A stretch of DNA of 64,000 nucleotides from Leishmania mexicana MHOM/GT/2001/U1103 (taxonomy: Eukaryota > Euglenozoa > Kinetoplastea > Trypanosomatida > Trypanosomatidae). Location: contig NC_018330.1 in the NCBI RefSeq assembly GCF_000234665.1, positions 186,001 through 250,000 of the forward strand, in the 5' to 3' direction. The notes beneath the pieces were generated by a model. It was not told the origin of the DNA. It did not search any database and was given only the letters and a program-made list of their open reading frames with translations. Every line of letters begins with the position of its first letter. Positions within the stretch are counted from its first letter, which is position 1. This document shows positions 38,526-48,146 of this stretch, one piece after another. A program made the translations under genes and the position numbers.

Positions 38526-39050
38526 TCATGCCTGAGTGCTTAACGGAGCCGTTGACGCATCACCGTCAGCCTCCAATAGCGGCACCAGCCTTTTCTCGAT
38601 TTCGGACATTGTCGCACCAGGCGCGAAGCGGCACACGGCATGGCCGTCCTTGTCCACCAGGAACGCTGTGAAGTTCCACTTCACAAGCGTCGTGCCGAGG
38701 ACACCCTTGCACGTGTTCTTCAAGTAGTGGTACAGCGGGTGCTCGTGCTCGCCATTGACACAGACCTTCTCCATAATGGGGAACTCAGCCTTGAAACGCG
38801 TGCAGGCGAACTCCTTCACCGACTCCTCCGTTCCAGGTTCCTGACTGGCGAACTGGTTGCACGGGAACGCCAATACCGTGAAGCCTTGATGTTTGTACTT
38901 GTTGTATAGCGCCGTGGCTGTCTCGTAGCCGCCCTTGGTGAAGCCGCACTTGCTGGCTACGTTGTAGATGAGAACCGGGTGGCCCTTGTGCTGGCCAAGG
39001 TCGTACGGCTTGTGATCGCCGCCGTTCACCTTGAAGTCGTAGATCGACAT
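38526..39050 (-). CDS. TDPX: Tryparedoxin peroxidase (GPx-like), cytosolic-type copy
   Basis: 174 aa from ATG 39048-39050; the frame is open further upstream, but the ATG directly before SIYDF fits the family. Peroxidatic Cys35, Gln70, resolving Cys83 and Trp125 are all present, equivalent to Cys47/Gln82/Cys95/Trp137 of the characterised T. brucei enzyme. Cys replaces the selenocysteine of classical GPx. There is no N-terminal presequence, and the C-terminus (DGDASTAPLSTQA) has no PTS1, so a cytosolic location is likely. A trans-splice acceptor lies just upstream (AG at 39055-39056 on the minus strand). It is the upstream member of a tandem pair. Confidence 0.95.
   Translation of the reverse strand: MSIYDFKVNGGDHKPYDLGQHKGHPVLIYNVASKCGFTKGGYETATALYNKYKHQGFTVLAFPCNQFASQEPGTEESVKEFACTRFKAEFPIMEKVCVNGEHEHPLYHYLKNTCKGVLGTTLVKWNFTAFLVDKDGHAVCRFAPGATMSEIEKRLVPLLEADGDASTAPLSTQA
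38567..39047. repeat. 481-bp peroxidase core, copy 2
   Basis: Identical to 36284-36764 without gaps; the copies are 2283 bp apart. Confidence 0.95.
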
Positions 39051-39054
39051 GGTG

Positions 39055-39083
39055 CTGTGGGGCGAGATGGGGAAGGCGAGCCG
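39055..39083 (-). promoter_or_regulatory. Probable spliced-leader acceptor of the cytosolic peroxidase
   Basis: On the minus strand a pyrimidine-rich stretch (CGCCTTCCCCATCTCGCCCC) ends in ACAG four bases before the start codon. This matches the polypyrimidine-AG pattern of trans-splice acceptors. The resulting 5' UTR would be very short, so an AG further upstream may be the one used. Confidence 0.4.
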
Positions 39084-40247
39084 TATCCTGTCCAAAATGA
39101 GGGGGTAGAGACCGTACAGGAGACTTGCAGGTGCAAAGTGGGGGAGGGAGGGGGGGGGGCGAAGATAAAGGACAGGGAGGGAGGAAGTGTGTATGTGCGT
39201 GATGGGTTTGGGTAGTCGGATCAGGCGTAGTCGACGTCGTTCGAGTCGTAATGGTGCCAGCAAAAGTGGTCGAATCACTAACGGAAACGCAAGGAGACGG
39301 CAGGCAGACTCTGTATGTGTGCGTATATATATATATATATGTAACGAATACGGAAGATAATGTTAATAGAGGAGAGAAGCGGAAGACTCGGGGAGCTGGT
39401 GGGTGAGTGGGTAGTGCACAGCGTTCTGTGGGTGTGTGTGGGTGTGGGTGGGTGGGTGGGTGTGGAGAAGGAGAGGAGGGATGGAAGGGATGGGAGGAAG
39501 GGGACAAAGAGGCGGATGCATACATGCACACACACACACACACACCAGCAGGAGCGCAGAAGGGGGGCGAGAGAGTACAAAGAAAAATGTTGCGCAGGAT
39601 GTGCGCGTCCTTCTCAATGCCACAACGCCTTCTCGTCGACACGGCTGTGATCCCTCCCCCTTGTCGCGAGTGCTCATACACCCTTTCCATACATGGCGAA
39701 TTGCTTCCGTTCCTGCCGCCACTGCCACTCCTCCATCTCCGTGCCTCTGCTCTTTGCGTGTGCGGCTCCCTCAGACCCGTTCTCTGCACAGCCATCCTCC
39801 TTTCCTGCCGCTTCGCTGACTTCACGGCATCTTCTTCGAAGGGAATGGGGACGAGGCGCAAAAACAGCGCTGCTGCACGCGAGCAGCCGAGTGGGGAGGG
39901 GCAGAAGACACGGATGTCCAGTGGAGGAGGTGGTGGGTAGAGATGGGAGACGGGAGAGGGGCGAGAAATCGCCACACCACCGAGTACGTTGCCGATAGAG
40001 CGCTGTACCGTCTACTACCCTTGTTTCCTTTTCATGCTTTGCTGCTGGCATCGGTGCCGAGTGGCGACCATCTTTAAATAGAATGCAATACACACACACA
40101 CACACACGCCCACGCCCACACGTGTACAGTGAAGAAAGGCACAAAAGCAAAGGGGTGGAAAAAGCGGTTAGAAGATACACATGAAGGGAGCTTACAGCCG
40201 AAGGTATGGGAAGTGGATAGGGGCGAATACAGTCCAGGAGGGAGGGG

Positions 40248-40634
40248 AATAGAGGAGGGAGGAGGCCTGGTCGGCTTCCTCCCGCACAGAGAGGGAGAGG
40301 GAGAGGGGGGGGTTCACTGAACCCTGTGGATACCACACTCTGAGGTGTGTGTATGTGTCCACCCACCCCGCCTTGCCATGATGGACACCACCACCGAACG
40401 CGCAAAGAATGAAGCACGCAAAGGCCCTGGCAAGGAAGGGCTCTGTCCATCGTTGCCCTCCTCCTCTTTCGTATTCCCCGTTTCACGTGCCGTGTGCCGG
40501 CGCACCCCCTTCGCTCCGTATGTGTGCACGGGTATATGTAGGTGAGAGTGTGCGTGCTTGCCTCCTGCTGCTTGACCTCATCAGGAACAGCCTCAAGGCG
40601 AACATTGTCTGTCTTGTGGTGGTCGTCCACGCCA
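40248..40634 (-). mobile_element. SIDER2-like degenerate retroposon, copy C (truncated)
   Basis: The reverse complement of 34767-35148 with few substitutions and a 6-bp GAGAGG-type length difference. It lacks the segment containing GCGATGCAT. It lies about 560-940 bp past the AsnA stop, in gene sense, as expected for a 3' UTR SIDER. Together with copy B it forms an inverted pair around both peroxidase genes. Confidence 0.65.
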
Positions 40635-41191
40635 CAAAGCGCGCGCCTACTCCCGAGAGCCTCTGCACAGCCTACACTGGGCAACGAGGAAAAGAAAAAG
40701 GACGGTACAGTTGTCCAAGGCATCGCTCAGTTCTGCACTTTTCCCCTCTCCAGACCCGCATGTGCGCAGAGCGGGAGATGGCCTGCTGCTTGCTGGCTTG
40801 CTCCAGCATGTGTGCGGCGTTTTGTGGCTCGAAACGGGAAACTACACACGAGAGGCACGTGCTGAGCAGGGAGGTGTGTCGTGGAAGTAGGACTTCGGTG
40901 GGGGAGGATGTGAACGACGCCGAACAGCACTGCACTCGGAAATCAGGGAGGAAAGCAACAGGCGCGTTTGGAACACTGTTGGGAGAAGCAAACGAGCAGA
41001 ACGACGCACAGACACACGCAAGTGCACTCATGCCCGCGTGCGGCCGTGGGTGCTCTGTGTGTGCGGCTGCCAAGAGAGCTTCCCTGTTCATCGGCCTCCG
41101 ACTCTGCAGGGAGCTTCTCTCTGGCATTTAGTGGTTAGGGGGTCAGGAGGAGGGCGCCACGTGTGCTACAGAGGCGTCCCACCCTCTCTTT

Positions 41192-42253
41192 TCACAGCAA
41201 GGAGTACTGTGCTGTGATCTCGTGGGGCCACACGCTGCACTGCACCTCGCCGATGTGCCTCTTGCGGAGCATGAACATTACTGTGCGACTCTGGCCGATA
41301 CCGCCGCCGATGGTTTGAGGCAGGTCTCCGTTCAGGAGGCACTGGTGCCATTTGTGCTGGAGGCGGTCGCTGGTGCCGGTGATCTCCAGCTGGCGGCGCA
41401 GCGCCTCTTGGTCAACACGGATGCCCATGCTGCTCAGCTCGAGCACATCATCGAGAACCGGGTTGTACACCAGAATGTCGCCGTTCAGGCCCTGCAAGGA
41501 TATTGTGGTATTAACCGAGGGCTTCTCGCCGTCGGCAGCCGGGAAGCCGATCTTGGAGGAGTCGACGGACACCGGCGACGACCAGTCATCGTAGTCCGGA
41601 GCGCGCACGTCGTGGTGGTCGCCATCACTCAGCTTGCACCCGATGCCGATCAGGAAAACCGCCCCGAACTCCTTGACAACTTCACGCTCGCGTGACTTGG
41701 AGTCCAGCTCCGGGTAGCGCTTCAGCAGCTGCTCGGTGTGCACGAACTTGACCGACTCCGGCAGAATCGGGGTAATGTCTGGGAACTCGGTGCACACGCG
41801 CCTCTCCGTCTCGCGCAGCGCCTCGTAGAGAGAGCGAACGGTGGCCTGCAGGTACTCGAGGCAGCGGTCCGACGGCGCCATCACGCGCTCCCAGTCCCAT
41901 TGGTCGACGTAGACGGAGTGGATGTTGTCCAGGGTGTCCTCAACACGCAGGGCGCGCATGTTGGTAAGGATGCCCCTGCCAACGGGGAACTTGTGATTGC
42001 CGAGGGTCATGCGCTTCCACTTGGCGAGCGAGTGCACGACCTCGTACTTCGCCTCCGGAATCTCTCTCACGTGCACCTGCACCGCCTTCTCCACGCCCGA
42101 GAGGTTGTCCTGTGTGCCATCGCCGACGCAGGCGAGTATGGGGCACTCCACCGGGATCAGGCTCAATGCATTGGCGAGCTCCTCGGCGAAGATGGTTTTC
42201 ACCCTCAAAATGCGGGTCTGGAGATCGATGTACGCCTGCGGATTGGACGACAT
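41192..42253 (-). CDS. AsnA: Asparagine synthetase A (bacterial type, ammonia-dependent)
   Basis: 353 aa from ATG 42251-42253 ([19 protein letters not shown]). It makes asparagine from aspartate, ATP and ammonia; the fold is related to class II aspartyl-tRNA synthetases. Family motifs are present along the length: [68 protein letters not shown] and the C-terminal [16 protein letters not shown] that belongs to the synthetase-like active site. There is no targeting sequence, so it should be cytosolic. Most eukaryotes use the glutamine-dependent AsnB instead. The A type in trypanosomatids is well known and regarded as bacterial in origin. Codon use is indistinguishable from the neighbours. Confidence 0.96.
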   Translation of the reverse strand: MSSNPQAYIDLQTRILRVKTIFAEELANALSLIPVECPILACVGDGTQDNLSGVEKAVQVHVREIPEAKYEVVHSLAKWKRMTLGNHKFPVGRGILTNMRALRVEDTLDNIHSVYVDQWDWERVMAPSDRCLEYLQATVRSLYEALRETERRVCTEFPDITPILPESVKFVHTEQLLKRYPELDSKSREREVVKEFGAVFLIGIGCKLSDGDHHDVRAPDYDDWSSPVSVDSSKIGFPAADGEKPSVNTTISLQGLNGDILVYNPVLDDVLELSSMGIRVDQEALRRQLEITGTSDRLQHKWHQCLLNGDLPQTIGGGIGQSRTVMFMLRKRHIGEVQCSVWPHEITAQYSLL

Positions 42254-43132
42254 GGCCGGCAGCGCAAGCGAAAAGGGATGAACGGAGGGAGAGGGGGTAG
42301 GGTTGAGTAGAAGGCCTTGGCGACGCAGGAGAGTCACGGGTCCGCTTAGAAGGGAGGAGCAGGAGAGTGAGGCTTGTTAAGCTGGATACGTCCGCGGACG
42401 AGTTCTTTCGATGTGTGCGTGTATGGTGGTGGTGGTGTTGGCGTGGTGTGCGAGTACGACAGCGCAAAATGAAGGCAAAGCAACCAGAAGATTGACTCAA
42501 AGTCGCCGAGGAGAAGGGAAAGGGGGGAGAGAGTGCGGGTGAGGTGGTGGTGTGTGTGGGTGGGCGGTGCACATGTGCAAAGGTGGCCCCCACCCCCCGC
42601 ACACACACAGACAGCGAAAGAGGGGGCAGGGGGCGGGTGAGACTCTCCCGTCCCCTCTGCTTATCTGCGCGCATGGCACGACCTGCCGTGCACGTCATCG
42701 GTATCCACAACAGCCAGTACTTTCGCATTACCGAACCGTCCAAAGCATGCGCCTCTCACTCACTCGGTGGGGCGGCCCTCAGCAAAGAGCAGAAGTCACA
42801 GTGGGGTGAGGGGAAAAGGGAAGGCAGCGGCGAGGGAGGAGGGAGGAGCTCGACGGCGCTGTCTGTGCCGCCGTTCTTCTCCCCTCCCCTCCCACTATAC
42901 TCGCCCATGAAGCGGTTGTGCATGTTTCTGTTGCCCTGTAACATCGTTAACAGTACCACTCCGAGTGACAGAGAGGGGAAGGAGGAGGAGGTAGGGGCGT
43001 TAGTAGGGAACATGCAGCACTCGGATGTGAAAGGACAGGCAGACAGACCCGAACAAGCGAAGAGTGCGGCTACACGTGTGTGTGTGTATTGGGAGGAGAA
43101 GGGGACGGAAGACGCCGTTGGTGCTTGACGGC
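42254..43132. other. Intergenic spacer
   Basis: This includes a strongly purine-rich plus strand near 42270-42300 (a polypyrimidine tract for the AsnA acceptor) and GT-rich tracts near 42425 and 43077. No gene supported. Confidence 0.55.
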
Positions 43133-46100
43133 TTAGAGTGCGTCTGGGGCGGCACCACCGCGTGCTGAATTGCGCTCAATCTCGTTCGCTGTGTGGAGCA
43201 CCTGCTGCAGAAAGGAGAGGGCCTCCGTCATCGGGGCAATGTTCTCCTCTAGGCTGCTGTTGGGACGCAGCTTCCAGTGAATCGTCGACCCGCGCGAGCG
43301 GAAAAACGTCAGCTTCGAGGTCGGCTTCAGCACCTCCGCCATCTCAGCTGGGGTCAGGTGCAGTGCATCACGCGCTCCGTGACCACCGCCACGACCGGCA
43401 GCCCGGCGCGCTGCCGTGACGCTGCGCATAAAGTTGTTGTTGCTAGGGTTCTGCATCGCCGCCACCTTGATGGGGCCGTAGGTCGCCACTTTCTCCTTCA
43501 GCTGGCGTGCCGCCGCGAAGTTCTCGATGAAGAGCGATGTAGTGTTGTCCACGAGGAGGTCCGTCCCCTCCGGCTTCACGCGCGACGTGTGCTCCACCAC
43601 GATGCTTTCCACATTGAGGTCCTCTGCGGCGTAGTCGACCTCGCAGACGTTCGTCAGGTCCATGCGCTCGTACATGGCTGTTGAGCCGTGGATGAGGTAG
43701 TTGTGCTCGGCCAGCGACAGCTCTTCCAGAATTGCTTTGGCGAGAGGCGCCGCGGGGTTGTCGCCTTGCTGCTTCCAGCGGCGGTAGGCGCGGAACTCCA
43801 CCTCGAAGGGGTAAGCAACAGTCTTGTTACGCGCCAGGTCATCCTCGTCATCGTCGATGGGAGTCTTGAAGGAGCTCTTCGCCTCCTCGGCCGCCGGCGC
43901 TACCGTTTCCGCACTTGGCTCGTCCGCTGTGCCCGCCTCCTTCGCCCCTAGCGCGCTCGCATTTTGAAAGGGATGGTCGGGGCCCACGCCGATGCCGACA
44001 GGGGCGGGCCCCATCCGTACCTTGTTTGCCGCGGGCACTTGCGGCAGCGGAGGTGCCTCTGTCGCAGCCGCGGAAGCGCTTCCTGCCCCGACAGCTGGCG
44101 CAGGCGCAGGCTCAGCACTCGGACTGACGACTGCCGCTCCGGCAGCGCCGGTGCCGCCATTACCGCTGCCCTCCGCCACCGCTGCCGGCACTTCGTTCTT
44201 GCGGCGCACAAACGTCTCGTCGAGAGAGAAAACGGACCAGTTGAAGGTGACGCCGATGTTTTCGACATCGAGCAGGCGGAACTGGTCCACATCGCTGTCC
44301 CACACCGCTCGCGCGATGGAGCGACTCTGACGCTCGTTCGAGAAAAAGTTGATCTTCACCGTCGTCGAGCTGGCCGGGAAGTGCAACGAGCCGCTCTCCA
44401 TGTCCACCGCCCGCGACACGCAGGCGGGGCAGTCCTTGATGAAATACAGCTGCATTGACTCCGTGTTCATGCGCTCAACAAACTCACCAAAGGTGGCGTG
44501 CTTCAGCGGAGTGGAGTAGGAGCCCTGGCGGGCGAGGCAGCAGTAGGCGGCGCCGAGGTTTATCTTCACCGACACGTTCTGGGCGCGGACATCCTCGAGA
44601 CTGAGCAGGAATCGGAACTCGCGCAGGAAGTAGTCGCGCAGTGAGGCGAAGCGCTTCGCCGTCAATACCGGGCTATTGGCGAGGCTCGTCTCATACATGA
44701 CGGTGGCTCCTTTGCCTGCCTGCTGCACCGTGAGGGGTACCACCTCGTCGTCGTTATCCAAGTAGTGGTCCACATCCTCGCCCTCCGCCTCGGCGCCCTT
44801 TGGGTGGTGGTCGAGGCTGCCAGCATGGTGTTTCACTGCCGTCGCAGCAGCCTCAGCGGAGGTCGCAGCAGGCGCAGGTGCGGTGGGGTCCGCATGTGTT
44901 GCGGCGGCCGGTTCGTCGCCAGCACCACGATTTCCACCGGTTGTGGCACGCGTCTCCATGGCATCAGAGGGCAAAGCAAGCGGCGACGCCAGGACGCGGG
45001 GGCCTCCGCCGCCAAGAGGGGTTGGGGCGGCAATCACCTTCGCCCCTTTACCCTCGTCATCGCCATCGCTGTCACTTTCTGGAATCGGCACCGCTGCTGC
45101 GGCGCGCTCGATAGCGCCTGCTGCCTCCGCCAGCGCCATGGACTTGCGCTGTCGTGCCTCCTGGCGTGCCTCGCTGTCATCGCCCTCGCAGGAGGAGGAA
45201 GAAGAGAAGGGGACGATCTCCTCCACGTCGAAGCCGGCCGCCGCGTGCGTCTGATTCTGAAAGGCGCGCTCTGCGGCCGTTTGTGTGGAGTCCATCGCAT
45301 GCGGAGGCGGGGTGTAGCCGTTGAGCGCGCCTAAGGCGGCTGCAGGCGTGGCATATGCCGCGTCACGGCCTTGCACCTCTGCCGTCGGCTTTGCACCGCC
45401 GTCGTCGCCCCTTCCGTCCGTCGTCGTAGCAACAGCAGCAGCATCAGCATCCTCGCCGTCTCTGTCCATGCCATTGTCGTCGTCGTCGTCGACGGTGCTC
45501 ACCGCGTCGCTGTCCGCAGCACTTTCGCCATGCTCACGCTGCTGCTCCTCCTCTCCGTCGCTACCCGTGCTCTGCCCCTCCCCCGGTTGCTGCCCCTCCA
45601 GGTCGTCTTCATCCAGGAGCCCGTGCGCCACGCGCCACTGCAGCGTTCCGCGCCGCGGCTTGCCGATGGACAAGTTCACCAGGCGAATCAGCTTGTTCTG
45701 TAACTTGAACGGCTTGGCGCCCTTGTGGCCAAAGAGCTTCAGCGTCACTTGGCGGGTCTGGTTTTGCAGGTCACCGACGATTACACAGTAGCGCCGCCGC
45801 TTCTCGCCACGGAAGAGCAGCTGGCGTGCAGTGTCGTTTGTGTTGTTCTCGAAGACGCCAAAGTGTGTGCGTGGCGCGGCTGCACGAGCCTCCGCCGCTG
45901 CCGCGAGTCGAGCGGTCACGGACATCGGACTGCCAGTGGTTGTGGCGGCGGCGACGCTGCTTACCACCTGCCCTACCATCATGTTGAGGGGGATGTCCTT
46001 GCCTTTCTTTAGGTGCGCGAACTGCGCCGCGATCTCCTCCTCCTCGGTCACCGGCTTGGTAGCCTTCGAGCCCAGCGTCGACGACGGCAGTACAACATGT

Positions 46101-46399
46101 GTTGTGGCCGCGGTGAAGATGGTACTCGCTTCCTCAGCAGGCCCAAGGGCAGCAGCAGCAGCCGCTGCTGCTGCCGTCGATCCAGAAGCGTACTGCCGCT
46201 CCATCTCTTCAGTGCGAAGCTGGTGCTTGAAGGTGCCGCGGCCGCGACGCACCACCGGCGCCGGTGGCTTCGCCGTCACTGTCGACTGTTGAGAAGCGAC
46301 ACACGCTGCCGTCGAGGCTGGTGGCGGCACCGTGTGTCCTGCTTCAGTGGCGCTCCCCGCCCCGGGCGCTGCAGCGGTGGAGGAGGTGAGGTGGGACAT
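43133..46399 (-). CDS. Conserved-looking hypothetical protein, 1088 aa
   Basis: ATG 46397-46399. A poly-Ala tract (about residue 80) and an acidic, Ala/Asp/Glu-rich middle (about 265-550) separate structured parts. One is a basic beta-rich region at about 190-265 (RRRYCVIVGDLQNQTRQVTL, then KPFKLQNKLIRLVNLSIGK). A second, at about 575-720, contains SLRDYFLREFRFLLSLEDV, a possible metal-binding CPAC and TTVKINFFSNE. A third is a C-terminal block with TSLFIENFAAARQLKEKV and a final helix. I recognise no known domain. The basic beta-rich region and KRRR cluster would suit nucleic-acid binding, but that is a guess. It is coding beyond doubt from length, codon use and the alternation of ordered and disordered parts. 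Confidence 0.88.
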   Translation of the reverse strand: MSHLTSSTAAAPGAGSATEAGHTVPPPASTAACVASQQSTVTAKPPAPVVRRGRGTFKHQLRTEEMERQYASGSTAAAAAAAAALGPAEEASTIFTAATTHVVLPSSTLGSKATKPVTEEEEIAAQFAHLKKGKDIPLNMMVGQVVSSVAAATTTGSPMSVTARLAAAAEARAAAPRTHFGVFENNTNDTARQLLFRGEKRRRYCVIVGDLQNQTRQVTLKLFGHKGAKPFKLQNKLIRLVNLSIGKPRRGTLQWRVAHGLLDEDDLEGQQPGEGQSTGSDGEEEQQREHGESAADSDAVSTVDDDDDNGMDRDGEDADAAAVATTTDGRGDDGGAKPTAEVQGRDAAYATPAAALGALNGYTPPPHAMDSTQTAAERAFQNQTHAAAGFDVEEIVPFSSSSSCEGDDSEARQEARQRKSMALAEAAGAIERAAAAVPIPESDSDGDDEGKGAKVIAAPTPLGGGGPRVLASPLALPSDAMETRATTGGNRGAGDEPAAATHADPTAPAPAATSAEAAATAVKHHAGSLDHHPKGAEAEGEDVDHYLDNDDEVVPLTVQQAGKGATVMYETSLANSPVLTAKRFASLRDYFLREFRFLLSLEDVRAQNVSVKINLGAAYCCLARQGSYSTPLKHATFGEFVERMNTESMQLYFIKDCPACVSRAVDMESGSLHFPASSTTVKINFFSNERQSRSIARAVWDSDVDQFRLLDVENIGVTFNWSVFSLDETFVRRKNEVPAAVAEGSGNGGTGAAGAAVVSPSAEPAPAPAVGAGSASAAATEAPPLPQVPAANKVRMGPAPVGIGVGPDHPFQNASALGAKEAGTADEPSAETVAPAAEEAKSSFKTPIDDDEDDLARNKTVAYPFEVEFRAYRRWKQQGDNPAAPLAKAILEELSLAEHNYLIHGSTAMYERMDLTNVCEVDYAAEDLNVESIVVEHTSRVKPEGTDLLVDNTTSLFIENFAAARQLKEKVATYGPIKVAAMQNPSNNNFMRSVTAARRAAGRGGGHGARDALHLTPAEMAEVLKPTSKLTFFRSRGSTIHWKLRPNSSLEENIAPMTEALSFLQQVLHTANEIERNSARGGAAPDAL

Positions 46400-46892
46400 A
46401 ACGTCGGTCAGATGTCTGTCTTCGCACACGCAGCTACTGTGTGTGTATATATGTGTTTCTCTGCTTGCGTGCGTATTGGTGTCAGTGCAAGGGTGAACGC
46501 TCCTCTCTCGGCCTCAGTGACACGCACGGGCACAGAGAGGATAAAGGGGGTGGAGGAGGAAGGGTGAAGAGGATGAGGACAAGGAAGGCGGAGGAGGGGT
46601 GGTGGTAAGTCGTGGGTGGTGGGTGTATCCATCCCTCGTCGAGTCGGTCTCTGCGTGTTTGTGTGTTCTGTGCTAGCCATCACCCCGACAAGCCCCCAGG
46701 GCCGGCAACGAAAACAATGTAAACGCCTAAATACCCGGCAAGCGCTGCACCCCGCACTCAGGGATGCGAGGAAGACGAAAAGTGACCAAATATGTGGCGG
46801 CGGCGTCGGCACAGATCCGCTCGCGCGTGCTTGGCTGTCCGTGTGTTGTTGTGTGCACTGGCAATCCCTTTGCCCTTCGCGCCCCACCGTTC
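46400..46892. other. Intergenic spacer
   Basis: A short spacer with a purine-rich plus strand at 46530-46600. No feature beyond presumed UTRs. Confidence 0.5.
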
Positions 46893-48146
46893 CTAGTCAA
46901 TGCGGCGGCCATACTTGTCCACACGGTACGTCGTGGCCCCCACGTTACGCATCTTCAGCTTGTTCGACTTCACGTAGGTCCCGCTCCGCCCCGCCTTCCG
47001 GCACGCGTCCTCCATCTTCTTGAGCGTGTGTGTCCACTCCTTTTCGGACGGGTGCTTCACCGTCTTGGAAATGGTCCCAGACTTGTTCGCTGTCGGCGGC
47101 GACAGGGTGAGGCTGGCCTCCCGATCGTTCGCGACGATGCTGGTGAAGTGGTGGAAGATGTGCTGCTCCTCCGCGTATTTCCTCACCGCGTTGCTCATCT
47201 CACGCAGCTTGTGCACGGCCGCCTCTGGGTTCTGGAAATCGCGGATGGTCAACTTTACGGGGTGTCCCTTGCGGATGTCCTGGGCGATCTTCTTGCTGCG
47301 CCAGCCGATGAAGTGTGCGTCGACAGCGTCGCGAAAGACGTGATCGACCAGTTCCTTTGTTTTTCCCACGTACTGGCGCAGGTGGTTGGACTGACCGTCC
47401 CCGCTGCAGGCATCGCGCACCTGCTGCGCCTGTTTCTGCGCCGCTACGGCAGCATCCGTCGCTGGGGTGCCGGTCAGCCCGTTCACGAGGTCCATCTCGG
47501 GCTGCACGAGCTTCCACACCCATGGCCGCTCCCGGCGGATGCGGCAGTAGGCGAGGTCGTCGCCGCGGGCACCCATTCGAACAAGGTTCATGTTCCGCAG
47601 CTGTGCCTGCTTCAGTGCGTCCTTGATGTCCATTGGGCTCAGGTGCACGCGCTCCTCGACGCCGGTTTCGGAGTTCTCGATGTGGGTGATCTGCACTTCG
47701 GTGTTCAGGATGAGCGTGTCGACAGGGTGCTGCTGCAGGTAGCTGCGGATTTTCGCAAGCACCTCTGTGGATGCGTTGGGCGGGGCCAGCTCCTCCACAA
47801 TAGACTCCAAGCTTTTCTTCGCGGTTTCGACAGCTGCATCGTGCCGCACGCCGGCCATGGGGTCGAACTCGAACGCAAAGGGGTCCTCTCCGCCGTCTCC
47901 AGCACGTATCTCCGGTGCCAGTCGCCACGCGGAGGCGGACAGGCGCCGAGAGCTCACCCACAGCGGAGTGCACACATGGACGCCGTTGCTGCTGTTGCTG
48001 CAGATGGCACTACGAAGGGCAAAGCTGCTTCCGGTGCGTGCACACACTGAGCGGTATTCACCTGCTGCTGTTGTGCTGCAGCTGCATGAACTGGCGGGCC
48101 ACACAGCACGAACGGCGAAAAGGGAAGGCAGAGAGGTCCGCCACAT
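46893..48146 (-). CDS. Mitochondrial translation initiation factor IF-3
   Basis: 417 aa from ATG 48144-48146. The N-terminus MWRTSLPSLFAVRAVW is basic and hydrophobic, like a mitochondrial presequence. The IF3 N-domain signature lies around residues 165-215 (VHLSPMDIKDALKQAQLRNM, then LVRMG..DDLAYCRI). The C-domain follows at about 270-340: VGKTKELVDHVFRDAVDAHF, then the stretch with KKIAQDIRKGHPVKLTIRDF. This matches bacterial IF3, where the pattern is KxKEIK..I..HD...K...FL..G.KVK..I.F. IF3 keeps small and large ribosomal subunits apart and proofs start codon choice. Here it would serve the kinetoplast ribosome. It is longer than bacterial IF3 (about 180 aa) because of a 110-residue N-terminal extension and a basic C-terminal tail. 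Confidence 0.85.
   Translation of the reverse strand: MWRTSLPSLFAVRAVWPASSCSCSTTAAGEYRSVCARTGSSFALRSAICSNSSNGVHVCTPLWVSSRRLSASAWRLAPEIRAGDGGEDPFAFEFDPMAGVRHDAAVETAKKSLESIVEELAPPNASTEVLAKIRSYLQQHPVDTLILNTEVQITHIENSETGVEERVHLSPMDIKDALKQAQLRNMNLVRMGARGDDLAYCRIRRERPWVWKLVQPEMDLVNGLTGTPATDAAVAAQKQAQQVRDACSGDGQSNHLRQYVGKTKELVDHVFRDAVDAHFIGWRSKKIAQDIRKGHPVKLTIRDFQNPEAAVHKLREMSNAVRKYAEEQHIFHHFTSIVANDREASLTLSPPTANKSGTISKTVKHPSEKEWTHTLKKMEDACRKAGRSGTYVKSNKLKMRNVGATTYRVDKYGRRID

Larger units (their letters stand above)
39051..41191. other. Spacer with SIDER-like copy and microsatellites
   Basis: This is the 3' UTR of the AsnA gene and 5' region of the upstream peroxidase. It holds (TA)n at 39324-39340, (CA)n near 39527-39545 and 40090-40107, and the repeat at 40248-40634. 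Long minus-strand frames here are read-through of repeats, not genes. Confidence 0.6.

Noticed and set aside
39674..40723. 349-codon minus-strand frame upstream of the peroxidase genes
   Set aside because: Its middle is the SIDER-like repeat, also found in other contexts in the window. The rest is low complexity, and similar translations appear in the other repeat copies.
46764..48050. 428-codon plus-strand frame antisense to mtIF3
   Set aside because: It mirrors a recognisable minus-strand gene. GC3-rich Leishmania genes routinely leave long antisense frames; composition (Val/Leu/His/Arg-rich) is typical of such shadows.
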